A stretch of 64,000 nucleotides of DNA, from positions 1 to 64,000 of the forward strand of contig CAJURT010000003.1 in assembly GCA_910588875.1 (NCBI GenBank), written 5' to 3'. Below, one piece after another: positions 34,432-41,709 of this stretch. The stretch comes from an uncultured Lachnospiraceae bacterium. Lineage in GTDB: Bacteria > Bacillota > Clostridia > Lachnospirales > Lachnospiraceae. How positions within the stretch are numbered: the stretch's first letter is position 1; each line of letters starts with the position of its first letter. Position numbers and translations under genes: made by a program. The notes under the pieces are model-generated. The model ran no database searches. It was not told the DNA's origin and worked only from the letters and a program-made list of their open reading frames with translations.

Positions 34432-34468
34432 ATCCGCCACAGTGCGCCAATCACGCATTGTGGCGGAT
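34432..34468. repeat. 15-bp hairpin downstream of rpoC
   Basis: ATCCGCCACAGTGCG pairs with CGCATTGTGGCGGAT (one G-T pair) around a 7-base loop, 35 bases after the rpoC stop. There is no T tract, so it may be an mRNA 3'-end stabiliser, a protein site or a weak terminator. Confidence 0.6.
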
Positions 34469-34517
34469 TGTATCCGTTGGCGTCGGTACAGGCAGGGAAT
34501 GGTAAAGGGGAACGCTT

Positions 34518-35051
34518 ATGATACAGGAAGCGGCAAGATTTGCTACAAAGGCACATGAGGGTATGCTGCGCAAGGGCGGCAAGATGCCATATATCTATCA
34601 TCCGCTGGAGGTAGCGCTGCTGGTTTCACGGATGACGAAGGATGAGGAAGTGATTGCTGCCGGATATCTCCATGATGTGCTGGAGGATACTGCGGTGACG
34701 GAAGAGGAACTGGAGCAGGCTTTTGGCAGGCGGGTTCTGGAGTTGGTGAAGGCAGAGACAGAAGATAAGTCCCTGACCTGGGAGGAACGGAAGGCGCACA
34801 CGATCCGGCATTTGGAGGAGGCGCCTTATGAGGTGAAACTCCTGACCCTGGCGGACAAGCTGAGCAATATCCGGGCTACGGCACGGGATTATCTGTTTAT
34901 GGGTGATGAACTTTGGAACAGATTCAATGAAAAACGCCGTGAGAGCCATAAATGGTATGCGAAAGGGATTTTGGACGGACTGCAGGATTTGGAGCAATAT
35001 CCGGAATATCAGGAATATAAAGAGTTGTATCAGTTTGTTTTCGGGGCTTGA
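34518..35051 (+). CDS. HD-domain hydrolase, single-domain alarmone-hydrolase-like
   Basis: The 177-residue protein shows the RelA/SpoT-type HD hydrolase pattern: His28 in YIYHPLEVA, His52-Asp53 in YLHDVLEDT, and Asp113 in TLADKLSNI. There is no synthetase, TGS or ACT domain, so it resembles small alarmone hydrolases (Mesh1-like), which cleave ppGpp. A different nucleotide substrate cannot be excluded. AAAGGGGAACG precedes the ATG. It lies 120 bases after rpoC, an apt place for an enzyme removing an RNA polymerase effector, though this may be chance. Its stop codon lies inside a terminator stem. Confidence 0.8.
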   Translation: MIQEAARFATKAHEGMLRKGGKMPYIYHPLEVALLVSRMTKDEEVIAAGYLHDVLEDTAVTEEELEQAFGRRVLELVKAETEDKSLTWEERKAHTIRHLEEAPYEVKLLTLADKLSNIRATARDYLFMGDELWNRFNEKRRESHKWYAKGILDGLQDLEQYPEYQEYKELYQFVFGA

Positions 35052-35069
35052 AATTTCAAGCTCCTTTTT
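35043..35069 (+). terminator. Terminator of the HD gene
   Basis: GGGGCTTGA-AATT-TCAAGCTCC is followed by TTTTT. The stem includes the TGA stop of the HD gene and overlaps the -35 of the next promoter. Confidence 0.85.
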
Positions 35070-35076
35070 GTATAAT
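35048..35076 (+). promoter_or_regulatory. Promoter of the 35178 operon
   Basis: TTGAAA, 17 bases, TATAAT. It is embedded in the preceding terminator, so read-through RNA and initiation compete for the same bases. A hairpin (ATCCTG/CAGGAT, 35083-35105) lies at the expected 5' end of the new transcript. Confidence 0.7.
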
Positions 35077-35177
35077 AAAAATATCCTGTCAGGTCTTGGC
35101 AGGATTCTGTGGGGCGGGTCAGTTCTTGGCCGGTTATTCCAATACCAGAACATATAAAAAGAAGAGGAGGTTTTTAT

Positions 35178-36359
35178 TTGGGGAAAAGAAGGGGCAGGAA
35201 AGAAAATATGGGGCAGAAAAACCGAACCATACAGATGTTTTTGTGGTGCGGCGTGATTTTGGTTCAGATGGCAGTGCTTGGGAAGATGGATGTACACGCG
35301 ATGGACAGTCAGCCAGGGACAGAAGCAGGCATGCCAAAACAGGATGCCGGGGAAGGAACCCCAGAGGGATTAGATAAAATGATTACGGTTTATTCCGGAT
35401 TTTATCAGAAAGCAGAGGATTGCCCTTTGCCGGAAGAGGAGTATTTGGCAGAGAATGGGAGTTTTTGCCGTCTTTTTTCCTGGGAGGTGGAAAAAAGCAT
35501 AGTTCCGGCCAGGAGTTATCCAGTAGAGCAGGAGGTAGTTCTTTGTCAGCAGGAAGGGATTTCAGAGATTCCGGAGAACTTGGAGGTTTTTGTGGAGGAA
35601 GGAGGGAGGCAGTACCAAGTGATATGCAGGCTGTCAGAAAAGACGGTGGCCAGGGAGGAGTGGCAGGATGGCTTTTGCTTTCCGGTAACTTTCCATGGGT
35701 ATTACGCTGACTCCTATTGGCTGGGGGATCAGTTGATAGCCGGGGAGGGGGAGGAGCCGTGGCTGGAGGGGCATGAAGAATTGCTGCTGGAGGAAATCGG
35801 GGTTTCACCAGGGGAATACCGGATAATGGATGTCCGGTGGGACGGGGAGCCTTATGAGGATGATACAGGGGAACTTTGCCGGGGCGCCGTTGCCACAGGG
35901 CAGAAGCTGATGAGGGATTACCGGCTGGTTTACCGTGGAGTGGCACAACTGCCGTCCTATGAAGCGTGGAGAACAGCGGCAGTTTATGGTATGCCTGAAG
36001 CGGCGGAGGATGCCGTGGAGGAGACGGGACAGGGGCAGGAAGCAGAGATTGTGTATATGGAGGAGACAGAAGCGGCAAAAGCAGCCATGGCCGGGGGAAC
36101 AACATGGTGGGAAAAAATCACCCATGTTTTGCTGGTAACGGTTGCCATTGGAGCGGCGCTGTTCTTTGGAGGGCTGATTTTGCTGGGGATTTTGTGGCTG
36201 GTCCGGGCCTTTTCACCCTATGGCACGCCAAAGGGCAGGAGAAAGAAGGAGGAGACGGGAAACCGTGGGAAATCCCGTTGTGTTTTGTGGTGGAATAGGG
36301 TAAGATATAGGGGAAATAAAGGGAGACATAAGGAGGAAAAGAACCATGATTTTTATTGA
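35178..36359 (+). CDS. Membrane protein of unknown function with large extracytoplasmic domain
   Basis: The 393-residue protein begins at TTG, 7 bases after GAGGAGG; an ATG ten codons later is an alternative start. A signal-like helix (about residues 20-38) precedes an extracellular domain of about 260 residues rich in Glu, Trp and Tyr, with repeated sandwich-like strands (VFVEEGGRQYQVICRL, FCFPVTFHGYYADSYWLGD). A hydrophobic helix (about 314-345) and a basic cytoplasmic tail follow. The design resembles surface proteins anchored by a C-terminal helix, not by sortase. No domain was recognised. Its last 14 bases overlap the ArsC-like gene. Confidence 0.75.
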   Translation: MGKRRGRKENMGQKNRTIQMFLWCGVILVQMAVLGKMDVHAMDSQPGTEAGMPKQDAGEGTPEGLDKMITVYSGFYQKAEDCPLPEEEYLAENGSFCRLFSWEVEKSIVPARSYPVEQEVVLCQQEGISEIPENLEVFVEEGGRQYQVICRLSEKTVAREEWQDGFCFPVTFHGYYADSYWLGDQLIAGEGEEPWLEGHEELLLEEIGVSPGEYRIMDVRWDGEPYEDDTGELCRGAVATGQKLMRDYRLVYRGVAQLPSYEAWRTAAVYGMPEAAEDAVEETGQGQEAEIVYMEETEAAKAAMAGGTTWWEKITHVLLVTVAIGAALFFGGLILLGILWLVRAFSPYGTPKGRRKKEETGNRGKSRCVLWWNRVRYRGNKGRHKEEKNHDFY

Positions 36360-36693
36360 ATATCCCAAATGCAGCACTTGCCAGAAGGCGAAAAAATGGT
36401 TGGATGCCCATGAGATGGAATATAAGGACCGCCATATTGTGGAGGAAAATCCCACAGCAGAGGAGTTGAGGGAATGGCTCAGGCGTTCCGGCCTGGAGAT
36501 CAAACGGTTTTTTAACACCAGTGGGATGAAATACAGGGAACTGGGGCTGAAGGACAAGCTTCCAGGGATGACAGAGGATGAAAAGATCGCCCTTCTTGCC
36601 AGCGACGGTATGCTGGTGAAGCGTCCATTGGTGGTTACGGAGGATAAGGTATTGGCAGGATTTAAGGAAAAGGAGTGGGAGGAATTGTTATAA
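36346..36693 (+). CDS. ArsC/Spx-family (YffB-like) thioredoxin-fold protein
   Basis: The 115-residue protein has the thioredoxin-like ArsC fold, with CSTCQKA at residues 9-15 (a CxxC pair). The conserved RRSGLEIKRFFNTSG block and the cis-Pro region VKRPLVV follow. Family members are arsenate reductases or relatives of unknown substrate; the usual ArsC arginine triad is not evident, and the Spx RNA-polymerase contacts cannot be judged. AAGGAGG precedes the ATG. It overlaps the gene before it and the gene after it, so all three should be one operon. Confidence 0.88.
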   Translation: MIFIEYPKCSTCQKAKKWLDAHEMEYKDRHIVEENPTAEELREWLRRSGLEIKRFFNTSGMKYRELGLKDKLPGMTEDEKIALLASDGMLVKRPLVVTEDKVLAGFKEKEWEELL

Positions 36694-36869
36694 TGGGACC
36701 CTATGATTATGTGGTGGAGCAGATTGACGGGGATTACGCGCAGCTTCGCAGAACCGATGAGGCAGAAGGAGAGTTAAAGCTGGTGGCCCGTGCCTTGCTG
36801 CCGGCAGATATCGCGGAGGGGACGAAGCTGCGGTATGAGATGTTTGAGTATAGCATACGGGAGGGATGA
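36693..36869 (+). CDS. Small DUF3006-like protein
   Basis: The 58-residue protein has a YVVEQIDGDYAQLRR start and a VARALLPADIAEGTKLRYEM core, the layout of DUF3006 (a short beta-barrel-like family of unknown role). The ATG overlaps the previous stop (TAATG), indicating translational coupling, and GGGAGGAATTG lies upstream. The next gene is convergent, 27 bases on. Confidence 0.75.
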   Translation: MGPYDYVVEQIDGDYAQLRRTDEAEGELKLVARALLPADIAEGTKLRYEMFEYSIREG

Positions 36870-36896
36870 ATTTTAGCCGGCGTATTGCACATCAGG

Positions 36897-39563
36897 TTAG
36901 TGGAGCGCTTCCTTTAAGGTTTTGGCGGCCTGGATGAAGGCAGTGGGGAGCAGGGCAAAGATGAGGATGGTCATCAGCTGGCGCAGGTTTAAGTCGGCAA
37001 CCGCAAACAGGACCTGAAGGCCTGGGAAGAACAGCACGGCAGCCAGCAGGACAACTCCGGCCTCAAAAGCCATGACGCTCCAGAGGTTGCCGGAGAGGCC
37101 GAGACGGAGAATGGAGTGTTCGCTCCGGCAATTAAAGCCATGGAACAGGCGAGCCAGGGTCAGGGTGGCAAAGGCCATGGTGCTGGCAGTCCCGGCGCCC
37201 CCTGTTTCCATCCCCACATGGAAGGCAGCCATAGTGCCAATAGCGATCAGCCCTCCTTGCAACAGTATGCCGGAAAGGAATTGCCGCGTGAGGATCCCTT
37301 CCCCCGGGGATCTGGGAGGCTGATCCAAAAGCCCTTCTTCCTGGGGCTCCATGCCGATGGCAATAGCAGGCAGGGAGTCTGTCAGAAGATTGATAAACAG
37401 CAGATGAACCGGGGCAAAGGGCATGGGCAGGGCCAGCAGGGAGGTATAAAGCACGCTGAAAATTCCTGCCATATTGCCGGAGAGCAGAAACTGGATGGCA
37501 TGGCGGATGTTGCGGTATACATTCCGCCCATTGGCCACTGCGCGGATGATGGTGGCAAAATTGTCGTCCGTAAGGATCATGGAGGCGGCATCCTTGGACA
37601 CTTCCGTGCCGGTGATCCCCATGGCTATGCCGATGTCGGCCTTTTTCAGGGCCGGGGCATCATTGACACCGTCGCCAGTCATGGCGACGATATTGCCCAG
37701 GGATTGCCAGGCGCTCACAATGCGGATTTTGTGTTCCGGGGAAACCCGGGCATAGACCGAGATCCTTTTCAGATTTTGCTGCAGTTCTTTTTCATCCATG
37801 GCATCCAGTTCGGTTCCTGTGACAGCAAGGTCACCTTCCTGGAACAGGCCGATCCTGCGGGCGATGGCAGAGGCAGTGATTTTGTGGTCTCCGGTGATCA
37901 TAACCGGGCGGATGCCTGCCCGGCGTGCGTTTTGTACGGCAGTCCGGGATTCCATCCGCGGGGGATCCATCATTGCTGCCATGCCAAGGAAAATATAGCC
38001 GTGCTCCGCGTCAAGACTGAATTCCTGTGCCTCCGGCATTTCCCGGTAAGCCATGGCCAGGACACGCAGCCCATGGGAGGACCAGTCCTGGTTCTGGCTT
38101 AGTATCTGTTGGCGCCAGGCACCGGTCAGGGGACGGATGCCGGCAGTGGTAAGTATATGTTCGGAACGTTCAAGAAGGACATCCAGGGCACCTTTGGTAA
38201 AAATGATTCTCTTATCATGGATCCTGTGGAGGGTGCTCATCAGCTTCCTGTCGGAGTCAAAGGGCAGTTCCCCCAGACGGGGGAATTCCCGGCGCAGCCA
38301 AGGGATATCAGCGTTTGCCCGCTCCCCCATTTCTAAGAGGGCGGCTTCCGTGGGATCACCAAGCCAGCGGCGGGGGGAGGCAGCGGATGCCTGGGGGGAA
38401 GAACTGCCGGCAGATGCCTGCGGTGTGCAGGGCCCTTCTGCAGCGGCATCGTTGGTAAGGACGGCAGCATAGAGAAGATACCGGTGTACCGGATGGCAGG
38501 GGTTCAGCCGGAAGAAGGGGATCAGACGGTTGTCGGTATAGATCTCCTGGACGCTCATCCGGTTCTGGGTCAGGGTGCCGGTTTTGTCAGAGCAGATAAC
38601 GGAAACACATCCCAGGCTTTCCACAGCTTTCAAATCTTTAATAATGGCATGTTCTTTGGCCATGCGTTGGGTACCCATAGCCTGCACGATGGTTACGATA
38701 GAACCGAGGGCTTCCGGGATGGCAGCCACGGCCAGGGCCACTGCGAACATTAAAGCTTCCAGCACCGGGGTCCCCCGAAGCAGGCCCAGGACAAATACCA
38801 AAGCACAGATCAGCATAATGCCTGCCGCCAGATGGCCGCTGAATTGATCCAGGCTGATTTGCAGCGGTGTTTTTTTCTCCCCGGTTGCATTCATGATAGC
38901 AGCGATTTTCCCGATCTCCGTATTCATGCCCGTGGCAGTCACAACGGCTTTTCCCCGGCCTGCGGTGATTAATGAACCGGAAAATACCATGTTGGTTTGG
39001 TCTGCCGGGGGGAGTTGGCTCCCGGACAGGGCGGAGGTCTGTTTTTCCACATTGTCGGATTCCCCGGTGAGGGAACTTTCATTGACCATGAGGCTGTGGC
39101 ATTCCAACAGTCTTCCGTCAGCCACAGCCATATCCCCGGCCTCTAAAAGCATAATATCTCCCGGCACTACCTGGGAGGAGGGAATCTCTATGGTTTTTCC
39201 ATCCCGGAGGACTTTTGCCCAGGGGGCGGACAGCGCCTTTAGGCTGTCTAAAGATTTCTGGGCTTTCTGATGCTGGACTGTGCCAAGGATGGCATTGAGG
39301 ATAATCACGGCAAAAATAACCACAGTGCTTTCGGCATTGCCGGAAACCATAGAAATCACGGCGGCGATAATCAGGATTACCACCAGCAGATCCTGGAACT
39401 GTGACAGGAAAACCTGCCAGGCTTTTTCCCTTGTCTGCTCGGTGAGGGTATTTTCACCTACCTGTGCCAGGATGGACTCTGCGGTACGGCTGCTGAGCCC
39501 GCCCTCCGGCACCTGCATTTCCTTGAGAATAAGTTCTTTTGGGATTTGGTACCAATCGTTCAT
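36897..39563 (-). CDS. Calcium-type P-type ATPase (P2A, LMCA1-like)
   Basis: The 888-residue pump has the full P-ATPase set: the actuator motif SLTGESDNVEK, the phosphorylation Asp326 in ICSDKTGTLTQN, the nucleotide-binding KGALDVLL, and the hinge GDGVNDAPALKKADIGIAMG. In helix 4 AAIPEALGSIVT carries the ion-binding PEAL, as in Listeria LMCA1. Helix 6 has NLLTDSLPAIAIGMEP. The helix 5 residue corresponding to SERCA Glu771 appears to be Gly (LLSGNMAGI), so one calcium per cycle is likely (inference). It should export Ca2+. GGGAG lies 8 bases before the ATG. The gene is alone between convergent or unrelated neighbours. Confidence 0.92.
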   Translation of the reverse strand: MNDWYQIPKELILKEMQVPEGGLSSRTAESILAQVGENTLTEQTREKAWQVFLSQFQDLLVVILIIAAVISMVSGNAESTVVIFAVIILNAILGTVQHQKAQKSLDSLKALSAPWAKVLRDGKTIEIPSSQVVPGDIMLLEAGDMAVADGRLLECHSLMVNESSLTGESDNVEKQTSALSGSQLPPADQTNMVFSGSLITAGRGKAVVTATGMNTEIGKIAAIMNATGEKKTPLQISLDQFSGHLAAGIMLICALVFVLGLLRGTPVLEALMFAVALAVAAIPEALGSIVTIVQAMGTQRMAKEHAIIKDLKAVESLGCVSVICSDKTGTLTQNRMSVQEIYTDNRLIPFFRLNPCHPVHRYLLYAAVLTNDAAAEGPCTPQASAGSSSPQASAASPRRWLGDPTEAALLEMGERANADIPWLRREFPRLGELPFDSDRKLMSTLHRIHDKRIIFTKGALDVLLERSEHILTTAGIRPLTGAWRQQILSQNQDWSSHGLRVLAMAYREMPEAQEFSLDAEHGYIFLGMAAMMDPPRMESRTAVQNARRAGIRPVMITGDHKITASAIARRIGLFQEGDLAVTGTELDAMDEKELQQNLKRISVYARVSPEHKIRIVSAWQSLGNIVAMTGDGVNDAPALKKADIGIAMGITGTEVSKDAASMILTDDNFATIIRAVANGRNVYRNIRHAIQFLLSGNMAGIFSVLYTSLLALPMPFAPVHLLFINLLTDSLPAIAIGMEPQEEGLLDQPPRSPGEGILTRQFLSGILLQGGLIAIGTMAAFHVGMETGGAGTASTMAFATLTLARLFHGFNCRSEHSILRLGLSGNLWSVMAFEAGVVLLAAVLFFPGLQVLFAVADLNLRQLMTILIFALLPTAFIQAAKTLKEALH

Positions 39564-39711
39564 CTACAATCTCCCGCCCCGCAGGCCATAGGGGGATGAA
39601 TGCCTGCAGGGTGTGCTGAAATGTCTTTGTATTAAGAGTATGAGCGTCAGGGTGCCGCCATGCGGGGAGAAAGGGGATTATTTCTATTGCCTGGTTCCTC
39701 TCCGTGAACAA

Positions 39712-39754
39712 AAAAACCATCCGAGGGAAGAAGAAACTTCCGGGATGGTTTTTG
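39712..39754. terminator. Terminator downstream of trpS
   Basis: AAAAACCATCC and GGGATGGTTTTT pair around an inner GGAAG/CTTCC helix. A-rich and T-rich flanks on both sides allow use on either strand, but trpS ends right next to it on the minus strand. Confidence 0.85.
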
Positions 39755-39799
39755 TAAAATGTTTTGTTAAGTATTTTAATAAAGAGAAAAGCATTGAAA

Positions 39800-40804
39800 T
39801 CAGCGGATCCGTTCCGGGAAACCGATCTTTTTTTGTACTTTCCGCAGCGTCTTGTTGGAAAAGTATTGGGCTTTCTCGGCATTGTTTTTGATAATGCCGT
39901 TCAGGTAATCCTTGTTTTTGCTCAGGTCGGCGAAACGGTCCTGTAATGGCTTTAATACATCTACCACAGATTCCCCTACGGCAGCCTTGAAATCGCCATA
40001 GCCTTTGCCGTCAAACTCCCTCTCTGTCTCAGCCGGGGTTTTGCCGGTGCAGGCACAATAGATGTCGATCAGGTTGTGGATGCCGGGCTGTTCGTCACAG
40101 TAACGCACACAGGCCTCGGAGTCAGTGACAGCCCGTTTGAATTTGCGCATGATGGTGTCCGGGTCATCCATCAGATAAATGCTGGCATTGGGGTTCTCAT
40201 CCGACTTAGACATCTTTTTGGAGGGATCCTGCAGGCTCATGATCTTGGCGCCTACTTTGCCGATGTAGGCCTCCGGGATGGTAAATACATCGCCATAAAT
40301 GGCATTGAAACGTTGGGCGATATCGCGGGTGATCTCCAGGTGCTGCATCTGGTCGATGCCCACAGGGACAACATCGGACTGGTAAAGCAGAATGTCTGCA
40401 GCCATCAGCACCGGGTAGGTGAAGAGGCCGGCATTGATATTGTCTGCATGCTTGGCAGCCTTGTCCTTAAACTGGGTCATGCGGTTTAATTCGCCCATAT
40501 AGGTGAAGCAGTTGAGGATCCAGGCCAGTTCCGCATGGCCGGTGACATGGGATTGGTAATAGATGCAGTTCTTTTCGGGATCCAGGCCAGCTGCAATGTA
40601 AAGCGTCAGCAGGGTCCGTGCCCGGCTGCGAAGTTCCGCAGGATCCTGGCGGATGGTGATGGAGTGCATGTCCACAACCCCATAGAAGGTCTCATATTCG
40701 TCTGCAATGCTGACCCAGTTTTTGAGGGCGCCCAGATAGTTGCCGAGGGTCAGGCTGCCGGTTGCCTGCATTCCACTGAATAATACTTTTTTTCCGTCTA
40801 ACAT
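39800..40804 (-). CDS. trpS: Tryptophan--tRNA ligase
   Basis: The 334-residue class I synthetase charges tRNA-Trp. The first signature is SGMQATGSLTLGNYLGAL (TLGN at about 19-22, the TrpRS form of HIGH). The second is KKMSKSDENP. GIDQMQHLEITRDIAQRFN, another family block, lies between them. AAGGAGACTAAACC precedes the ATG. A promoter sits 30-60 bases upstream, and I see no T-box in the short leader, so tryptophan control at this locus is unlikely. Confidence 0.97.
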   Translation of the reverse strand: MLDGKKVLFSGMQATGSLTLGNYLGALKNWVSIADEYETFYGVVDMHSITIRQDPAELRSRARTLLTLYIAAGLDPEKNCIYYQSHVTGHAELAWILNCFTYMGELNRMTQFKDKAAKHADNINAGLFTYPVLMAADILLYQSDVVPVGIDQMQHLEITRDIAQRFNAIYGDVFTIPEAYIGKVGAKIMSLQDPSKKMSKSDENPNASIYLMDDPDTIMRKFKRAVTDSEACVRYCDEQPGIHNLIDIYCACTGKTPAETEREFDGKGYGDFKAAVGESVVDVLKPLQDRFADLSKNKDYLNGIIKNNAEKAQYFSNKTLRKVQKKIGFPERIR

Positions 40805-40833
40805 AATGGTTTAGTCTCCTTTTCAATGAAATA

Positions 40834-40862
40834 AGTTTAGCACCGGGGGTGGGAATTGTCAA
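40834..40862 (-). promoter_or_regulatory. Promoter of trpS
   Basis: On the minus strand TTGACA, 17 bases, TAAACT. It leaves a leader of only about 25 bases and overlaps the gap after the response regulator gene. Confidence 0.75.
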
Positions 40863-40875
40863 CTGGGGCGGAGGG

Positions 40876-41562
40876 TCATGGCGTAAAGCGGTAGCCCAGC
40901 CCCCGGACGGTTATGATGTGGGAGGGTTTTTGGCGGTCAGCTTCTATTTTGCCACGGAGGCGGTTGATATAGACCATGATGGCATTGTCATCGACTGCAA
41001 CATCGGTGCCCCAGATTTGTTCATAGATCATATCCTTGGTGTAAACCTGGCCGGGATGCTGCAGAAACAGAAGCAGGAGGGCGGCTTCTCGGGTGGAAAG
41101 AATCAGTTCGGTTCCGTCTTTATAGAAGCGCATGCTGCCATAATCGTAGGAAAATGAGCCGCATTTTAATATGCCCGGCTTGTCCAGGACCATGTCACGG
41201 GTGCGGCGGATCAATGCTTTAACCTTAGCGCCCAGGACGACGGGGCGGAAAGGTTTGGTGATGTAGTCGTCGGCGCCGACGGAGAGGCCATAGAGGGAAT
41301 CATAGTCTTCATTTCGTCCGCTGACAATCATGACCGGGGTTTTGATTCCCTGGCTGCGCAGCTGTTTGATGACTTCAAAGCCTTCCATATCACCAAGGGT
41401 GATATCCATAAGGATCAGGTCGTAAGTGTTTTCAGAGAGAAGGCGCAGTGCGGCGGCACCGCTGTCGGCGGTGCTGGTTTCCATCTCGTTGCTGTGCATG
41501 ACCTTTTCCAGAAGCTTGCGGATTGCCGGGTCATCGTCTACAATTAATATCTTGTCTGCCAT
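40876..41562 (-). CDS. OmpR/PhoB family response regulator
   Basis: The 228-residue regulator has a receiver domain with the acidic pair in LIVDDDPAIRK, the phospho-acceptor Asp in DLILMDITLGDMEG and the Lys in YITKPFRP. A winged-helix DNA-binding domain ends VYINRLRGKIEA and ITVRGLGYRF. AAGGAA precedes the ATG; a long in-frame extension of 164 codons runs back into the divergent kinase gene and is not coding. It diverges from the hybrid kinase gene over 147 bases, so the pair should form one two-component system, probably acting on the citrate transporter gene downstream of the kinase. Confidence 0.93.
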   Translation of the reverse strand: MADKILIVDDDPAIRKLLEKVMHSNEMETSTADSGAAALRLLSENTYDLILMDITLGDMEGFEVIKQLRSQGIKTPVMIVSGRNEDYDSLYGLSVGADDYITKPFRPVVLGAKVKALIRRTRDMVLDKPGILKCGSFSYDYGSMRFYKDGTELILSTREAALLLLFLQHPGQVYTKDMIYEQIWGTDVAVDDNAIMVYINRLRGKIEADRQKPSHIITVRGLGYRFTP

Positions 41563-41709
41563 GGTAGGATTCCTTTCGGAACTTTGTTCCCTGCAGGGGA
41601 GCATGGTGTATGTGGAGCACAATATTTTTGAAAAAAGAAGAGGCAATATTGAAAATATTATAATATTAAGGTAATCTTTAGTCAAGTGTATCCGAGGAGG
41701 GCAAAGAGG

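Noticed and set aside
40805..40875. T-box leader before trpS
   Set aside because: The gap is only 71 bases and the predicted promoter leaves about 25 bases of leader, too short for a T-box; no AGGGTGG-type box is present.
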